Below, in pieces: positions 8,000 to 15,237 of a stretch of 31,031 nt of DNA. The translations under genes were made by a program, and so were the position numbers. The notes under the pieces are model-generated. The model did not search any database and had not been told where the DNA came from. It was given only the letters and a program-made list of their open reading frames with translations. This stretch comes from CAYJRR01 sp964372275 [NCBI: uncultured bacterium] (GTDB lineage: Bacteria; CAYJRR01). The DNA is taken from contig CAYJRR010000015.1 in NCBI GenBank assembly GCA_964372275.1, positions 3,074-34,104 on the forward strand. Reading direction: 5' to 3'. Within the stretch, counting starts at the first letter, position 1. Every line of letters starts with the position of its first letter.

Positions 8000-9043
8000 G
8001 TGCGCATGCCCATCCGATTCGACGCGCGACCGATCCTCCCGGCCCTCCTCCGCGCGGCGGCCCTCGTGGGGCTCACCCTCGGCGGTTCCGGGTGCTTCCG
8101 CTCCACCGGCGGCACCGAGGTCGGGATCGTCTTCAACAAGGTCCTCGGCGGCGACGGGGAGGTGGTGCTCCCCGGAACGACGAGCGCGGTGATCCCGTTC
8201 GTCCACGACTTCTATGTCTTCGACACCAAGACGCAGAAGCTGGAGATGATGCTGCAGCGGGACCGGAACGAGGAGCTGGAGTTCAAGACCCGCGACGGCA
8301 ACGACATCGGCGTCGACGTCACCGTCCTCTACCGGATCGACCAGCCGAAGGCGGCGACGGTACTGCGCCGGGTCGCCGCCGACATGGAGGAGGTCAAGAA
8401 CGTGCTGGTGCGCCCGCTGTCGCGTTCGATCCCGCGCGACGCGCTCAACGAGCTTTCGTCGGAGGAGTTCTACGATTCCGACCTGCGCGCGGCGAAGGAG
8501 GAGCTGGCGCACAAGACGCTCGCCGCCGCGCTCGAGCCGCTCGGGATCGTGGTGGAGCGGGTGGTTCTGGGGAACTACCGCTTCCACAAGCAGTACCAGG
8601 ACGCGATCGACGCGAAGAAGGTGGCCGACCAGACGGTGAACAAGAACCGGTCGGCCGCCGAGGCCGGAATCAAGGAGTGGGAGCGGAACCTGGAAACGAC
8701 CAAGGGGGAGGTCGGACAGACGGTCGCCGCGGAGAAGGGGAAGGCGCAGCAGGTGGTCTTGCAGACCGACGCCTACTACGAAGCGAAGAAGCTCGAGGCC
8801 GATGCCATCCTCGCCGAGAAGACGGCGCGGGCGAAGGGGATCGCCAAGCTCAAGGGGGCAATGGCCGGCGCAGGCGGCCGCACCATGGTGAAGCTCAAGA
8901 TCGCCGAGGCGCTGAAGGGGAAGCGCATCGTCCTCTATCCCACCGGCGACGGGGCGATGAACGTCCAGAAGACCGACGTGAACAAGTTCCTGGAGACGAT
9001 GGGCCTGGACAAGGAGACGACGGCGGCGGCGGAGAAGCCGTGA
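8000..9043 (+). CDS. second SPFH/band-7 protein, possibly lipid-anchored
   Basis: A 347-residue SPFH-domain protein related to its upstream neighbour. Both carry the block V.DVTVLYRI(T/D), a DFYD/EFYD segment and a long charged coiled coil (about 195-285 here). The N-terminus is different: a signal-like hydrophobic stretch ending in GSGC (Cys32), which may be a non-standard lipobox or simply part of a membrane anchor. The GTG at 8000 is favoured because AGGAGG (7987-7992) lies seven bases upstream; an ATG at 8006 is too far from it. Two adjacent SPFH proteins resemble hetero-oligomeric pairs such as HflK/HflC or prohibitin 1/2, so a mixed complex is a fair inference. No HflC-type protease partner is nearby. 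Confidence 0.86.
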   Translation: MRMPIRFDARPILPALLRAAALVGLTLGGSGCFRSTGGTEVGIVFNKVLGGDGEVVLPGTTSAVIPFVHDFYVFDTKTQKLEMMLQRDRNEELEFKTRDGNDIGVDVTVLYRIDQPKAATVLRRVAADMEEVKNVLVRPLSRSIPRDALNELSSEEFYDSDLRAAKEELAHKTLAAALEPLGIVVERVVLGNYRFHKQYQDAIDAKKVADQTVNKNRSAAEAGIKEWERNLETTKGEVGQTVAAEKGKAQQVVLQTDAYYEAKKLEADAILAEKTARAKGIAKLKGAMAGAGGRTMVKLKIAEALKGKRIVLYPTGDGAMNVQKTDVNKFLETMGLDKETTAAAEKP

Positions 9044-9065
9044 CCCCCTGTCGACGCGAGCCGGC

Positions 9066-10034
9066 GTGAACCGGGCACTGACGATCCTCGGATCGGTGGT
9101 GGCGCTGTTCGTGGCGGGCTGCGCGATCGCCTACGTGAAGCTGGTGCGGCCCTGGGTGCGCCCCCCCGACGAGCCGGCCGCGGCGATCAACGCGCGTTGG
9201 GCGGAGGTCGAGCGCCTCGCGGCCACGCCGATGCCGCGGGCCGGCGCGGCGACCGATGCCGCACGACCGTCGCTGGAATCGACGTTGGCGCGCGTCGACG
9301 GCGATCCGGCGCTCCGCGATCTCTCCGTCGCGATTCGATCGAACGACGGGCCGCCGGGCGGGCGCGTATCGCTTCCGGAAGGGGCCATGGCGGTGGTGGC
9401 CTCCCTGCGCGAGTGGCGGCGTGGAGAGGGGGAGCTGGGGATGCCTCGCTGCTCGCCCGACGCCGCTCCGCTCGGCGCCCTGACCGTGGGGCGGTTGGCC
9501 TTGGCGGCGGCCGAGGACGCGGCCGACGATCCGTCGCTCGACGCGGCGCTGTACCTCGCCAGCCGCCTGCGGCGCGAAGGGGACCTGCTCTTCGCCAGCG
9601 CCGGTGTGACGCTCACCCGCGACGCGCTGGCGTTCGCGGCGCGAAGGCCGACGGCGCGTGCGGCCATCGCGCGCTATCCCCCTTCCGACGGAGAGCTGTT
9701 CCCGGTGCTGGCGCGCGAAGCGGTCTGTGCCGACCAGGCCGCGCGCGCGGCGTCGATCGACGGCGCGACCCTCTCCGACCTGCCCTCAGTGGCCGCCGGA
9801 CTGATCCACGTCGATCGCGAGCGCTTGATGCTCCGGACGTTCCAGGCCGACCGGCTCCTCGCCGTCGCGCCGTACCGCGACGACCTGACGCGCGTGGCGC
9901 ACGACCTGGCGCTGCCGCCGGTCGAACGGCTCCCGAAGAGCTTCCTCGTCCGTCGGATCGCCACCGACGAGAGTCGCTTCATCGAGCGCTGGGCCCGGAT
10001 GGTCGACGACCACAAGGCCCTTTTGGAGAGGTAG
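9066..10034 (+). CDS. membrane- or lipid-anchored protein of unknown function
   Basis: I do not recognise a family. The 322-residue product begins with a short basic n-region and a hydrophobic stretch (about 5-27) containing V-A-G-C at 16-19. It could be a lipoprotein (Cys19) or a single-pass membrane protein, since hydrophobic residues continue after the Cys. The rest is Ala/Arg-rich and probably helical, with conserved-looking segments around MPRCSPDAAP and a C-terminal SFLVRRIATDESRF. The bulk should face the periplasm. The GTG at 9066 lies 22 bp after the second SPFH gene, on the same strand, so it probably belongs to the hemW-SPFH operon and may act with the SPFH complex; that link is inferred from position only. 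Confidence 0.7.
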   Translation: MNRALTILGSVVALFVAGCAIAYVKLVRPWVRPPDEPAAAINARWAEVERLAATPMPRAGAATDAARPSLESTLARVDGDPALRDLSVAIRSNDGPPGGRVSLPEGAMAVVASLREWRRGEGELGMPRCSPDAAPLGALTVGRLALAAAEDAADDPSLDAALYLASRLRREGDLLFASAGVTLTRDALAFAARRPTARAAIARYPPSDGELFPVLAREAVCADQAARAASIDGATLSDLPSVAAGLIHVDRERLMLRTFQADRLLAVAPYRDDLTRVAHDLALPPVERLPKSFLVRRIATDESRFIERWARMVDDHKALLER

Positions 10035-10200
10035 GTCCGGGAGCGGCGACGTCGTCCTCGACGGATGCGGCATCGGTCGCCCACCGGCGTGGCGACTCGA
10101 GCGCCCATCGCTCACGCCCCTCGCGCCCAACCGCCCGAAACGGCTGGATGCGCTCGCGGCACGTGCGTTGCTTTCCGCGGCGGCCCATTTCGGAGGATTC

Positions 10201-11211
10201 ATGACCCGAGCGCGCCGGCCGGCGGTTCCACTTCTTGCCCCTCTCGTTCTCGCCCTCTCGCTCCTCGCGTCGTCCCCCTCCCCGGCCGCGGACGGCGGGG
10301 CGTGCGCACCGGGCGCAGACGGCGGCGCATCGGCCGTCGCCGGCGCCGTGCGGTCGGCCGCGGCGTTGACCGACGCTCCGGGGGCGGCGACCTTCGCCAA
10401 GGCCTGGACCCGGAAGTTCGCCGGATGCGCGCGCCGCGCGGCGGGTCGGGACGGCCGGCTGTCGGCGGCCGAAGCCGCTCGGTTCGCCGACCGGGACGAC
10501 GCGTGCGCGATCTACGGAGACAACGCGGTGAACTGGCTCTTGGCCAAGGGTCAGGCCTCGGTCGACCTCGAGGTGCTGATCCGCGCCGGCTACCGCTACG
10601 CCTTCGCCACGGCCCGGAAGGCGGCGGACGACGACGGCCGCCTCTCCTACCAGGACGCGGGATCGCTACCCGCCGACCTTCGCCAGGACTACCTCCACCT
10701 CCGCGGCGCCCTCGGACGCCGGACCGGACCGTCCGCCGCGATCGACCTCGCGGCGCTGCGGGCGGCGACGGAGGGATTGATCTACAGCAGCGAGAACGAG
10801 TCTCGGTGGGTCGTCCTCGATCCGGTCGAGGCCCCGGCCGGGCCGATCACCCCCGAGCTGATTCGCGAGGCGTTCGCCGAGCAACACGACGTCGTATCCC
10901 GTGACGGAACGCTCTGGTTCCGCGAAGACGCGGAGTACATCGGCCTCGCTCCCCGCTTCCCGGCGGCGAGCGATTTCCAGGAGTGGTTCTCCTACCTGGA
11001 AGAGCCGAACTCCGACCATCCGGCATCGGTCGAGGAGGCGCAGCGGTTCTCGGCGTTGCGGCAGATGCTGGAGGCCGGCCTGACCGACCTGCGGGTGATC
11101 CGCTTCAAGGAGAAGGACCAACCGGACGCCGTCACCGCCTCGATCTTCGTCGTCGGCCGCGCCGCCGACGGCCGGCTGGTCGCGATCCTCACCGGCGCCG
11201 TCGAAACCTAG
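10201..11211 (+). CDS. exported protein with EF-hand-like loops and a NuiA-like nuclease-inhibitor domain
   Basis: 336 residues with a signal peptide (basic start, LLAPLVLALSLLA, cleavage near SPAADG). The ATG at 10201 has GGAGGA just upstream, so the longer TTG start at 10168 is rejected. Residues about 40-175 contain two Asp/Gly loops resembling EF-hands: GRDGRLSAAEA (82-92) and ADDDGRLSYQD (142-152); they are imperfect. Residues about 185-336 resemble NuiA, the cyanobacterial inhibitor of nuclease NucA: an opening like EGLIYSSENES (NuiA: DGLLFMSESE), a central E-W-(F/Y) segment, a LRVIRFKE strand and an ending GAVET (NuiA: KVVET). The match is from memory of NuiA, not a search. NuiA itself is cytoplasmic, so an exported version is unusual. 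The cognate nuclease is not in the window. Confidence 0.72.
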   Translation: MTRARRPAVPLLAPLVLALSLLASSPSPAADGGACAPGADGGASAVAGAVRSAAALTDAPGAATFAKAWTRKFAGCARRAAGRDGRLSAAEAARFADRDDACAIYGDNAVNWLLAKGQASVDLEVLIRAGYRYAFATARKAADDDGRLSYQDAGSLPADLRQDYLHLRGALGRRTGPSAAIDLAALRAATEGLIYSSENESRWVVLDPVEAPAGPITPELIREAFAEQHDVVSRDGTLWFREDAEYIGLAPRFPAASDFQEWFSYLEEPNSDHPASVEEAQRFSALRQMLEAGLTDLRVIRFKEKDQPDAVTASIFVVGRAADGRLVAILTGAVET

Positions 11212-11236
11212 GCGACGGCGCGGCCGCGGATCGCCG

Positions 11237-12190
11237 TCACGACGGGGCGTGGGTGACGAGGCAGACCCATTCCCCTTCGCGCCGCACCTCCGGATTGGAG
11301 AACCCGCGGGCGCGGTAGGCGTCGGCGACCGAGCCGGCGAGGTGCGACAGGATTCCGGAGAGGATCAACGCGCCCCCCGGCTCGACCTTCGCCGCGAGCG
11401 ACGGGGCCATGGCGATCAGCGCCTCGGCGAGGATGTTCGCCACCACGATCGGGAACCGACCGTCGACCGCCTCGAGCGGGCGCCCGTCGATGGCGACCGT
11501 CCCCTCCAGCCCGTTCTCCGCGACGTTCTCGCGCGCGGCGGCGACCGCCTCCGGATCGTTGTCGATCCCGACCGCGCGGGACGCGCCGAGTCGCACCGCC
11601 GCGATCGCCAGGATCCCGCTGCCGGTCCCGACGTCGAGCACCGAAAGTCCATCCGCAGGGTCCGCGCGCCCGATCGCGTCCTCCAGGGCGACCAGGCACA
11701 GCGAGGTCGTCTCGTGCTGGCCGGTGCCGAACGCCATTCCGGGGTCGACGCGCACGACCACCCTCCCCTCCTGCGGCTCGACCCGCTCCCAGCTCGGCGC
11801 GACGACCAGCCTCCGGCCGATCGACCGCGGCTTGAAGTGCGCCTTCCAGCCCTCCGCCCAGTTTCCGTAGGCCACCTCGTCGACCCACACCCGTGGCGAG
11901 CCGGCACCGGCCTCGCGCAACGCGCGCCGCAGGTCCGCTTCGAGGGCCGTATCGGCGCGGTACGTCGCTTCCGCGAAGTAGATGCGAAGCAGGATCCGCG
12001 GTTCGCCCGACGGATCGGTCCTTCCGGGCCTCGCGCGTTCCCGGGGATCCCCCTGAACCTCCGTCTCCTCGGTGATCCCCGTCGAACCGCGGTCGAAGCA
12101 GAAGGCGGAAACGGCCTCCACCGCCTCCGGCGGAACGATCACGCGCACCTCGATCCATCGTTCGTCCTTGAAGGCGATCGGCGTCTCCAT
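11237..12190 (-). CDS. prmA: ribosomal protein L11 methyltransferase
   Basis: A 317-residue SAM-dependent methyltransferase that methylates ribosomal protein L11. It has the PrmA N-terminal domain (about 1-130, with the substrate-domain motif NWAEGWKAHFKP) and a Rossmann methyltransferase domain. Diagnostic motifs are AFGTGQHETTSLCL, the SAM loop VLDVGTGSGILAI, the acidic strand GIDNDPEAV and the VVANILA motif. The start is the ATG at 12190 (METPIAF); earlier in-frame starts only add residues overlapping the divergent rsmE gene. Length matches the family. It shares a 46-bp divergent region with rsmE, another ribosome-modifying enzyme. Confidence 0.93.
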   Translation of the reverse strand: METPIAFKDERWIEVRVIVPPEAVEAVSAFCFDRGSTGITEETEVQGDPRERARPGRTDPSGEPRILLRIYFAEATYRADTALEADLRRALREAGAGSPRVWVDEVAYGNWAEGWKAHFKPRSIGRRLVVAPSWERVEPQEGRVVVRVDPGMAFGTGQHETTSLCLVALEDAIGRADPADGLSVLDVGTGSGILAIAAVRLGASRAVGIDNDPEAVAAARENVAENGLEGTVAIDGRPLEAVDGRFPIVVANILAEALIAMAPSLAAKVEPGGALILSGILSHLAGSVADAYRARGFSNPEVRREGEWVCLVTHAPS

Positions 12191-12215
12191 CCGCCACAGG
12201 TGACCGGCGACGACG

Positions 12216-12226
12216 GATGATACGAT
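12216..12226. promoter_or_regulatory. overlapping divergent -10-like elements between prmA and rsmE
   Basis: On the + strand TG-A-TACGAT (12218-12226) reads as an extended -10, ending 10 bp before the rsmE GTG at 12237, which again predicts a near-leaderless message. On the - strand TATCAT (complement of 12217-12222) lies about 26 bp before the prmA ATG. It is the most AT-rich spot of this short gap. No -35 is evident. The + strand arrangement copies that at hemW. Confidence 0.42.
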
Positions 12227-12236
12227 CCCGGGCCCC

Positions 12237-12968
12237 GTGGCCCACCCGCGAATCCCGATCGATCCGGCCGCCGTCCGCGGCGGGCGGGTCGCCATCGCCG
12301 GCGGCGACGCGCGCCACCTCCGCAAGGCGCTGCGGCTCGGGGCCGGAGACCGGCTGGTCGCCTTCGACGGAACGGGACGCGAATGGGACGCGACGATCGA
12401 ACGGGTCGAACCGTCGGCCGTCCACCTCGCGCTCGGCGAGGAGCGGCGGTCGGCCGTCGAGTCTCCGTGCGAGATCCTCCTCGGTCAGGGGGTGGGGAAA
12501 GGGGACAAGCTCGATCTGGTCGTGCGCGCCGCGACCGAGCTCGGAGTGCGCGCGGTCGTCCCGGTCGTCACCGAGCGCGCGGTGGCGACGGCGGCGGGCG
12601 ACGCGCGGCTCGAACGCTGGCGCCGGATCGCGGCCGAAGCCTGCAAGCAGTGCGGCCGCGCGGCGGTGCCCGAAATCGCCCGGCCGGAGCCGCTCGAGGC
12701 GTTCCTGCGTCGCGCCGCGCGGTTCGAACGGAAGCTCGTGCCGTGGGAGTCGGGTGGGGTTCCGCTTCGATCGCTCGCGGGATCGGGGGGCGTCCGCTCC
12801 ACGGCTCTGCTGGTGGGACCCGAAGGGGGCCTCGCGCCGCGGGAGGTGGCGGCGGCCGAGGCCGCGGGCTTCGTCGCCGTGCGACTCGGACCCCGGGTCC
12901 TACGCACCGAGACGGCCGGGATCGTCGCGGTCGCGGCGGCCCAGCTCCTGTTCGGAGACCTGACGTGA
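12237..12968 (+). CDS. rsmE: 16S rRNA (uracil-1498-N3)-methyltransferase
   Basis: A 243-residue SPOUT-class enzyme that methylates U1498 of 16S rRNA. Family marks are the N-terminal PUA-like domain with GGDARHLRKALRL, the central GKGDKLDLVVRAATELGV, the K-Q-C-G-R segment (KQCGRAAVPEI), LVGPEGGLAPREV and the C-terminal knot GPRVLRTETAGI that binds SAM. The start is GTG; no Shine-Dalgarno is apparent and a -10-like element lies 10 bp upstream. Length matches the family. Its stop overlaps the start of the following acetyltransferase gene by four bases (GTGA), suggesting co-translation. Confidence 0.94.
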   Translation: MAHPRIPIDPAAVRGGRVAIAGGDARHLRKALRLGAGDRLVAFDGTGREWDATIERVEPSAVHLALGEERRSAVESPCEILLGQGVGKGDKLDLVVRAATELGVRAVVPVVTERAVATAAGDARLERWRRIAAEACKQCGRAAVPEIARPEPLEAFLRRAARFERKLVPWESGGVPLRSLAGSGGVRSTALLVGPEGGLAPREVAAAEAAGFVAVRLGPRVLRTETAGIVAVAAAQLLFGDLT

Positions 12969-13423
12969 AGGTGGTCGTCTGCGAAGCGTCGAGCGCCGCC
13001 GACCGCGCGGCCCACGACGAGTTCCGGACGGCCCACGCCGACGCCGCCGATCGTCTCCTCTACCGCTCCGAGGACGAGCTGGAGTGGGACGCCGCCCGGT
13101 ACGTGCTGCTGGCGCGCGACGCGCGCGGGAGCGGGATGGGAGCGATCCTCGGCACGGCGGTCGGATGGCACATCGGCGGAATCGCCAAGATCACCGACCT
13201 GATGGTCGACGCCCACGTGCGACGGCGTGGGATCGCGCGGACGCTGGTGGAGGCGTTCGAATCCCGCGCCCGGGCGGCGCGTTGCCATCGGACGCACGCC
13301 GTGACGGTGGCCGGGAGCGGCGCCGAAGCGTTCTGGCGGCGGGTGGGATGGGAGGTGGTGGCGCGCCTGCCGGACCACTACTTCGGGATCGAGCACGTCG
13401 TCCTTTCGCGAAAGCTGGAGTAG
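12965..13423 (+). CDS. GNAT-family N-acetyltransferase
   Basis: A 152-residue acyl-CoA-dependent N-acyltransferase of the GNAT fold. The acetyl-CoA loop is seen as V-R-R-R-G-I-A in DLMVDAHVRRRGIARTLV (about 76-93), preceded by the expected beta-4 strand and followed by a long helix and AFWRRVGWEVVARLPDHYF, typical of the C-terminal half. The substrate cannot be predicted. The GTG start at 12965 overlaps the rsmE stop; an upstream start in this frame would lie deep inside rsmE. Position suggests a housekeeping or translation-linked role, but this is weak evidence. It ends 15 bp before the next gene. Confidence 0.85.
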   Translation: MKVVVCEASSAADRAAHDEFRTAHADAADRLLYRSEDELEWDAARYVLLARDARGSGMGAILGTAVGWHIGGIAKITDLMVDAHVRRRGIARTLVEAFESRARAARCHRTHAVTVAGSGAEAFWRRVGWEVVARLPDHYFGIEHVVLSRKLE

Positions 13424-13438
13424 GCTCCCCGTCCGCCC

Positions 13439-14707
13439 ATGCACCGACGAACATCGCCCCGTACCGGACCCGCGCTCGCGCGCCGGTTCCGCGACCTCCT
13501 TCTTCCCTGGATTCCCATCACCGCCTTGGCGTGCTCCGGCGGAAGCGGCGGTGGCGCCGAACCGACGCCCGAGCCGACCCCCGTGGTGCGCCATGCCGAG
13601 TGGCGAGGCGCGGAGCTCGCCGCCTTCACCCGCGACCACGTCGAGATCGTCGACGGCGCGGCCCGGATCTCCGCCGCCGGCGGGCTGGATGGGACCGACA
13701 CCGGCAACCTCTATCACGGAGGCGAGTACACTTACGGGACGCTCGTCTCCCCGGAGATCGAGGTCGAGGCGCCGTTCGTGGAGGCGATCGCCTCCTGGGA
13801 GGCGACCACCCCCGCCAACACCTGGATCGAGGTCGCGATCGCCGCGCGCATCGGAACGCGATGGACGAAAGACTACGTCCTCGGGATCTGGAGCTCCGGG
13901 AACGAGGCGTTCGACCGACACAGCGTCGACGGCCAGGACGACGCCGACGGCGCCGTTCTCACCGACACGTTGGTCCTGACCGCTCCGGCCGACGCCTTCC
14001 GGATCAAGTCGACTCTCTTCGCCACCGGCGCCTCCGGAACGCCGCGTTTGCGCGCCCTCCACGCCGTCGTCACCGATCCCGAGGCGACGGCACCGGCGCT
14101 CGACGCGTTCGAAGACGCGCACGGGGCGGAGGTCGCCGTCCCCGGCCGCTCGCAGATGATCTACGAAGGGGGCGGCGAGATCTGGTGCAGCCCGACCTCC
14201 ACGGTGATGGTCCTCGCCCACTGGGCGGCGGAGACCTCCGAGCCGTGGGTGGTCGACGTGCCGGACGCCGCCGACGCCACCTACGACCCGGTCTTCGGAG
14301 GGACCGGCAACTGGCCGTTCAACACCGCCTGGGCCGCGTCGGTCGGCACCTCGACGTCGGGGGAGGGGCTCCTGCGGGCCTTCGTCACGCGGATGTGGCG
14401 CGTCGAGCAGTTGGAGCGCCTGACCGCGGCGGGGATCCCTGTGGTGGTGAGCGCCTCCTGGTCGAGCGGCGGAATGACCGGCGCGCCGCTCGACTCTTCC
14501 GGAGGGCACCTGTTCGTGGTGACCGGATTCGACGCGGACGGGGACGTCGTCGTCGCCGATCCCGCCGGCCCGGAAGACGACGGCGTGCGCTACGTCTACG
14601 ACCGGGCGCAGTTCGACGCCGCCTGGTCGAACTCCGGCCGGACGACGTACGTGATCCATCCCCTCGATATCGAGATCCCGGCGGAGGGCGCGCTCGGCGC
14701 ATGGTGA
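13439..14707 (+). CDS. C39-like cysteine peptidase family lipoprotein
   Basis: A 422-residue exported protein. A basic start and hydrophobic stretch end in ALAC (Cys32) followed by SGGSGGG, which suggests a lipoprotein with a flexible tether and a Pro-rich stretch (PTPEPTP). Residues about 50-225 look like a beta-sandwich domain. Residues about 235-415 match the peptidase C39-like family: catalytic Cys250 in WCSPTSTVMVLAHW, His357 in GGHLFVVTGFD, and Asp374 in VVVADPA. Related domains occur in bacteriocin-processing and cell-wall-linked cysteine peptidases, but this family also contains proteins of unknown activity. It probably sits on the periplasmic or outer surface. Its last seven bases overlap the next gene. 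Confidence 0.82.
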   Translation: MHRRTSPRTGPALARRFRDLLLPWIPITALACSGGSGGGAEPTPEPTPVVRHAEWRGAELAAFTRDHVEIVDGAARISAAGGLDGTDTGNLYHGGEYTYGTLVSPEIEVEAPFVEAIASWEATTPANTWIEVAIAARIGTRWTKDYVLGIWSSGNEAFDRHSVDGQDDADGAVLTDTLVLTAPADAFRIKSTLFATGASGTPRLRALHAVVTDPEATAPALDAFEDAHGAEVAVPGRSQMIYEGGGEIWCSPTSTVMVLAHWAAETSEPWVVDVPDAADATYDPVFGGTGNWPFNTAWAASVGTSTSGEGLLRAFVTRMWRVEQLERLTAAGIPVVVSASWSSGGMTGAPLDSSGGHLFVVTGFDADGDVVVADPAGPEDDGVRYVYDRAQFDAAWSNSGRTTYVIHPLDIEIPAEGALGAW

Positions 14708-15237
14708 CGGTTCCGGACCTCCTGCGACCGGCCGTCGCGTGGCCTCCGGGGTTCTTCGCGCTGCCGAACGTGCCCTACCTGCTCGCGAGCTTCGTCCACC
14801 TCGCGGGGATGGCGGTCTGGCTGGGCGGCATCGCCACGCTGGGGGCGATCGTCGCCCCGGTCCTCTTCCGGCGACTTCCGCGGTCGGAGGCCGGCGCCCA
14901 CTTCGCGGCGATGGTGGCCCGGTTCGAGCGCGTCGCCCTCTGGGCCGCCGTCGCCAGCGTCGTCGGGGCCGCGGCAAAGGCGGCGATCGGAGGACAGAAC
15001 CCGAACCTCTGGGCGCTGCTCCGCCTCGCGAGCCTGGGGACGATGGTGGCGCTCCTGTCGATCGGGATGCTCGGAGTCCATCCCCGGCTCCGGCGACTCC
15101 TGGCCGAGAGACCCTCGATCGGCGAGGCGTCCGACGCCGATCCGGCCCGTTCGGAGTTCCAGCGACTGCACCGGCTCTCCGAGCGGCTCCTCTCCGCGCA
15201 GGTCGTCCTCGGTTCGATCGTCCTCCTCCTGTCATGA
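14701..15237 (+). CDS. DUF4149-like integral membrane protein
   Basis: A 178-residue protein with about four transmembrane segments: LASFVHLAGMAVWLGGIATL, a helix around WAAVASVVGAAAKA, LWALLRLASLGTMVALLSIG, and a short C-terminal one at VVLGSIVLLLS. The first helix with W-L-G-G, followed by P-V-L-F and a charged loop containing F.AMVARFERV, resembles DUF4149 (TMEM205-like) proteins, whose function is unknown. The ATG at 14701 overlaps the end of the C39-like gene by seven bases, and the stop overlaps the next ATG by four (ATGA). The coupling suggests one operon with the neighbours. Confidence 0.7.
   Translation: MVTVPDLLRPAVAWPPGFFALPNVPYLLASFVHLAGMAVWLGGIATLGAIVAPVLFRRLPRSEAGAHFAAMVARFERVALWAAVASVVGAAAKAAIGGQNPNLWALLRLASLGTMVALLSIGMLGVHPRLRRLLAERPSIGEASDADPARSEFQRLHRLSERLLSAQVVLGSIVLLLS

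Noticed and set aside
12485-15235. Very long open frame on the minus strand opposite rsmE, the GNAT gene and the C39-like gene
   Set aside because: It is Arg/Gly/Pro-rich with no family motif and runs antisense to well-supported genes. High GC removes stop codons and creates such frames.
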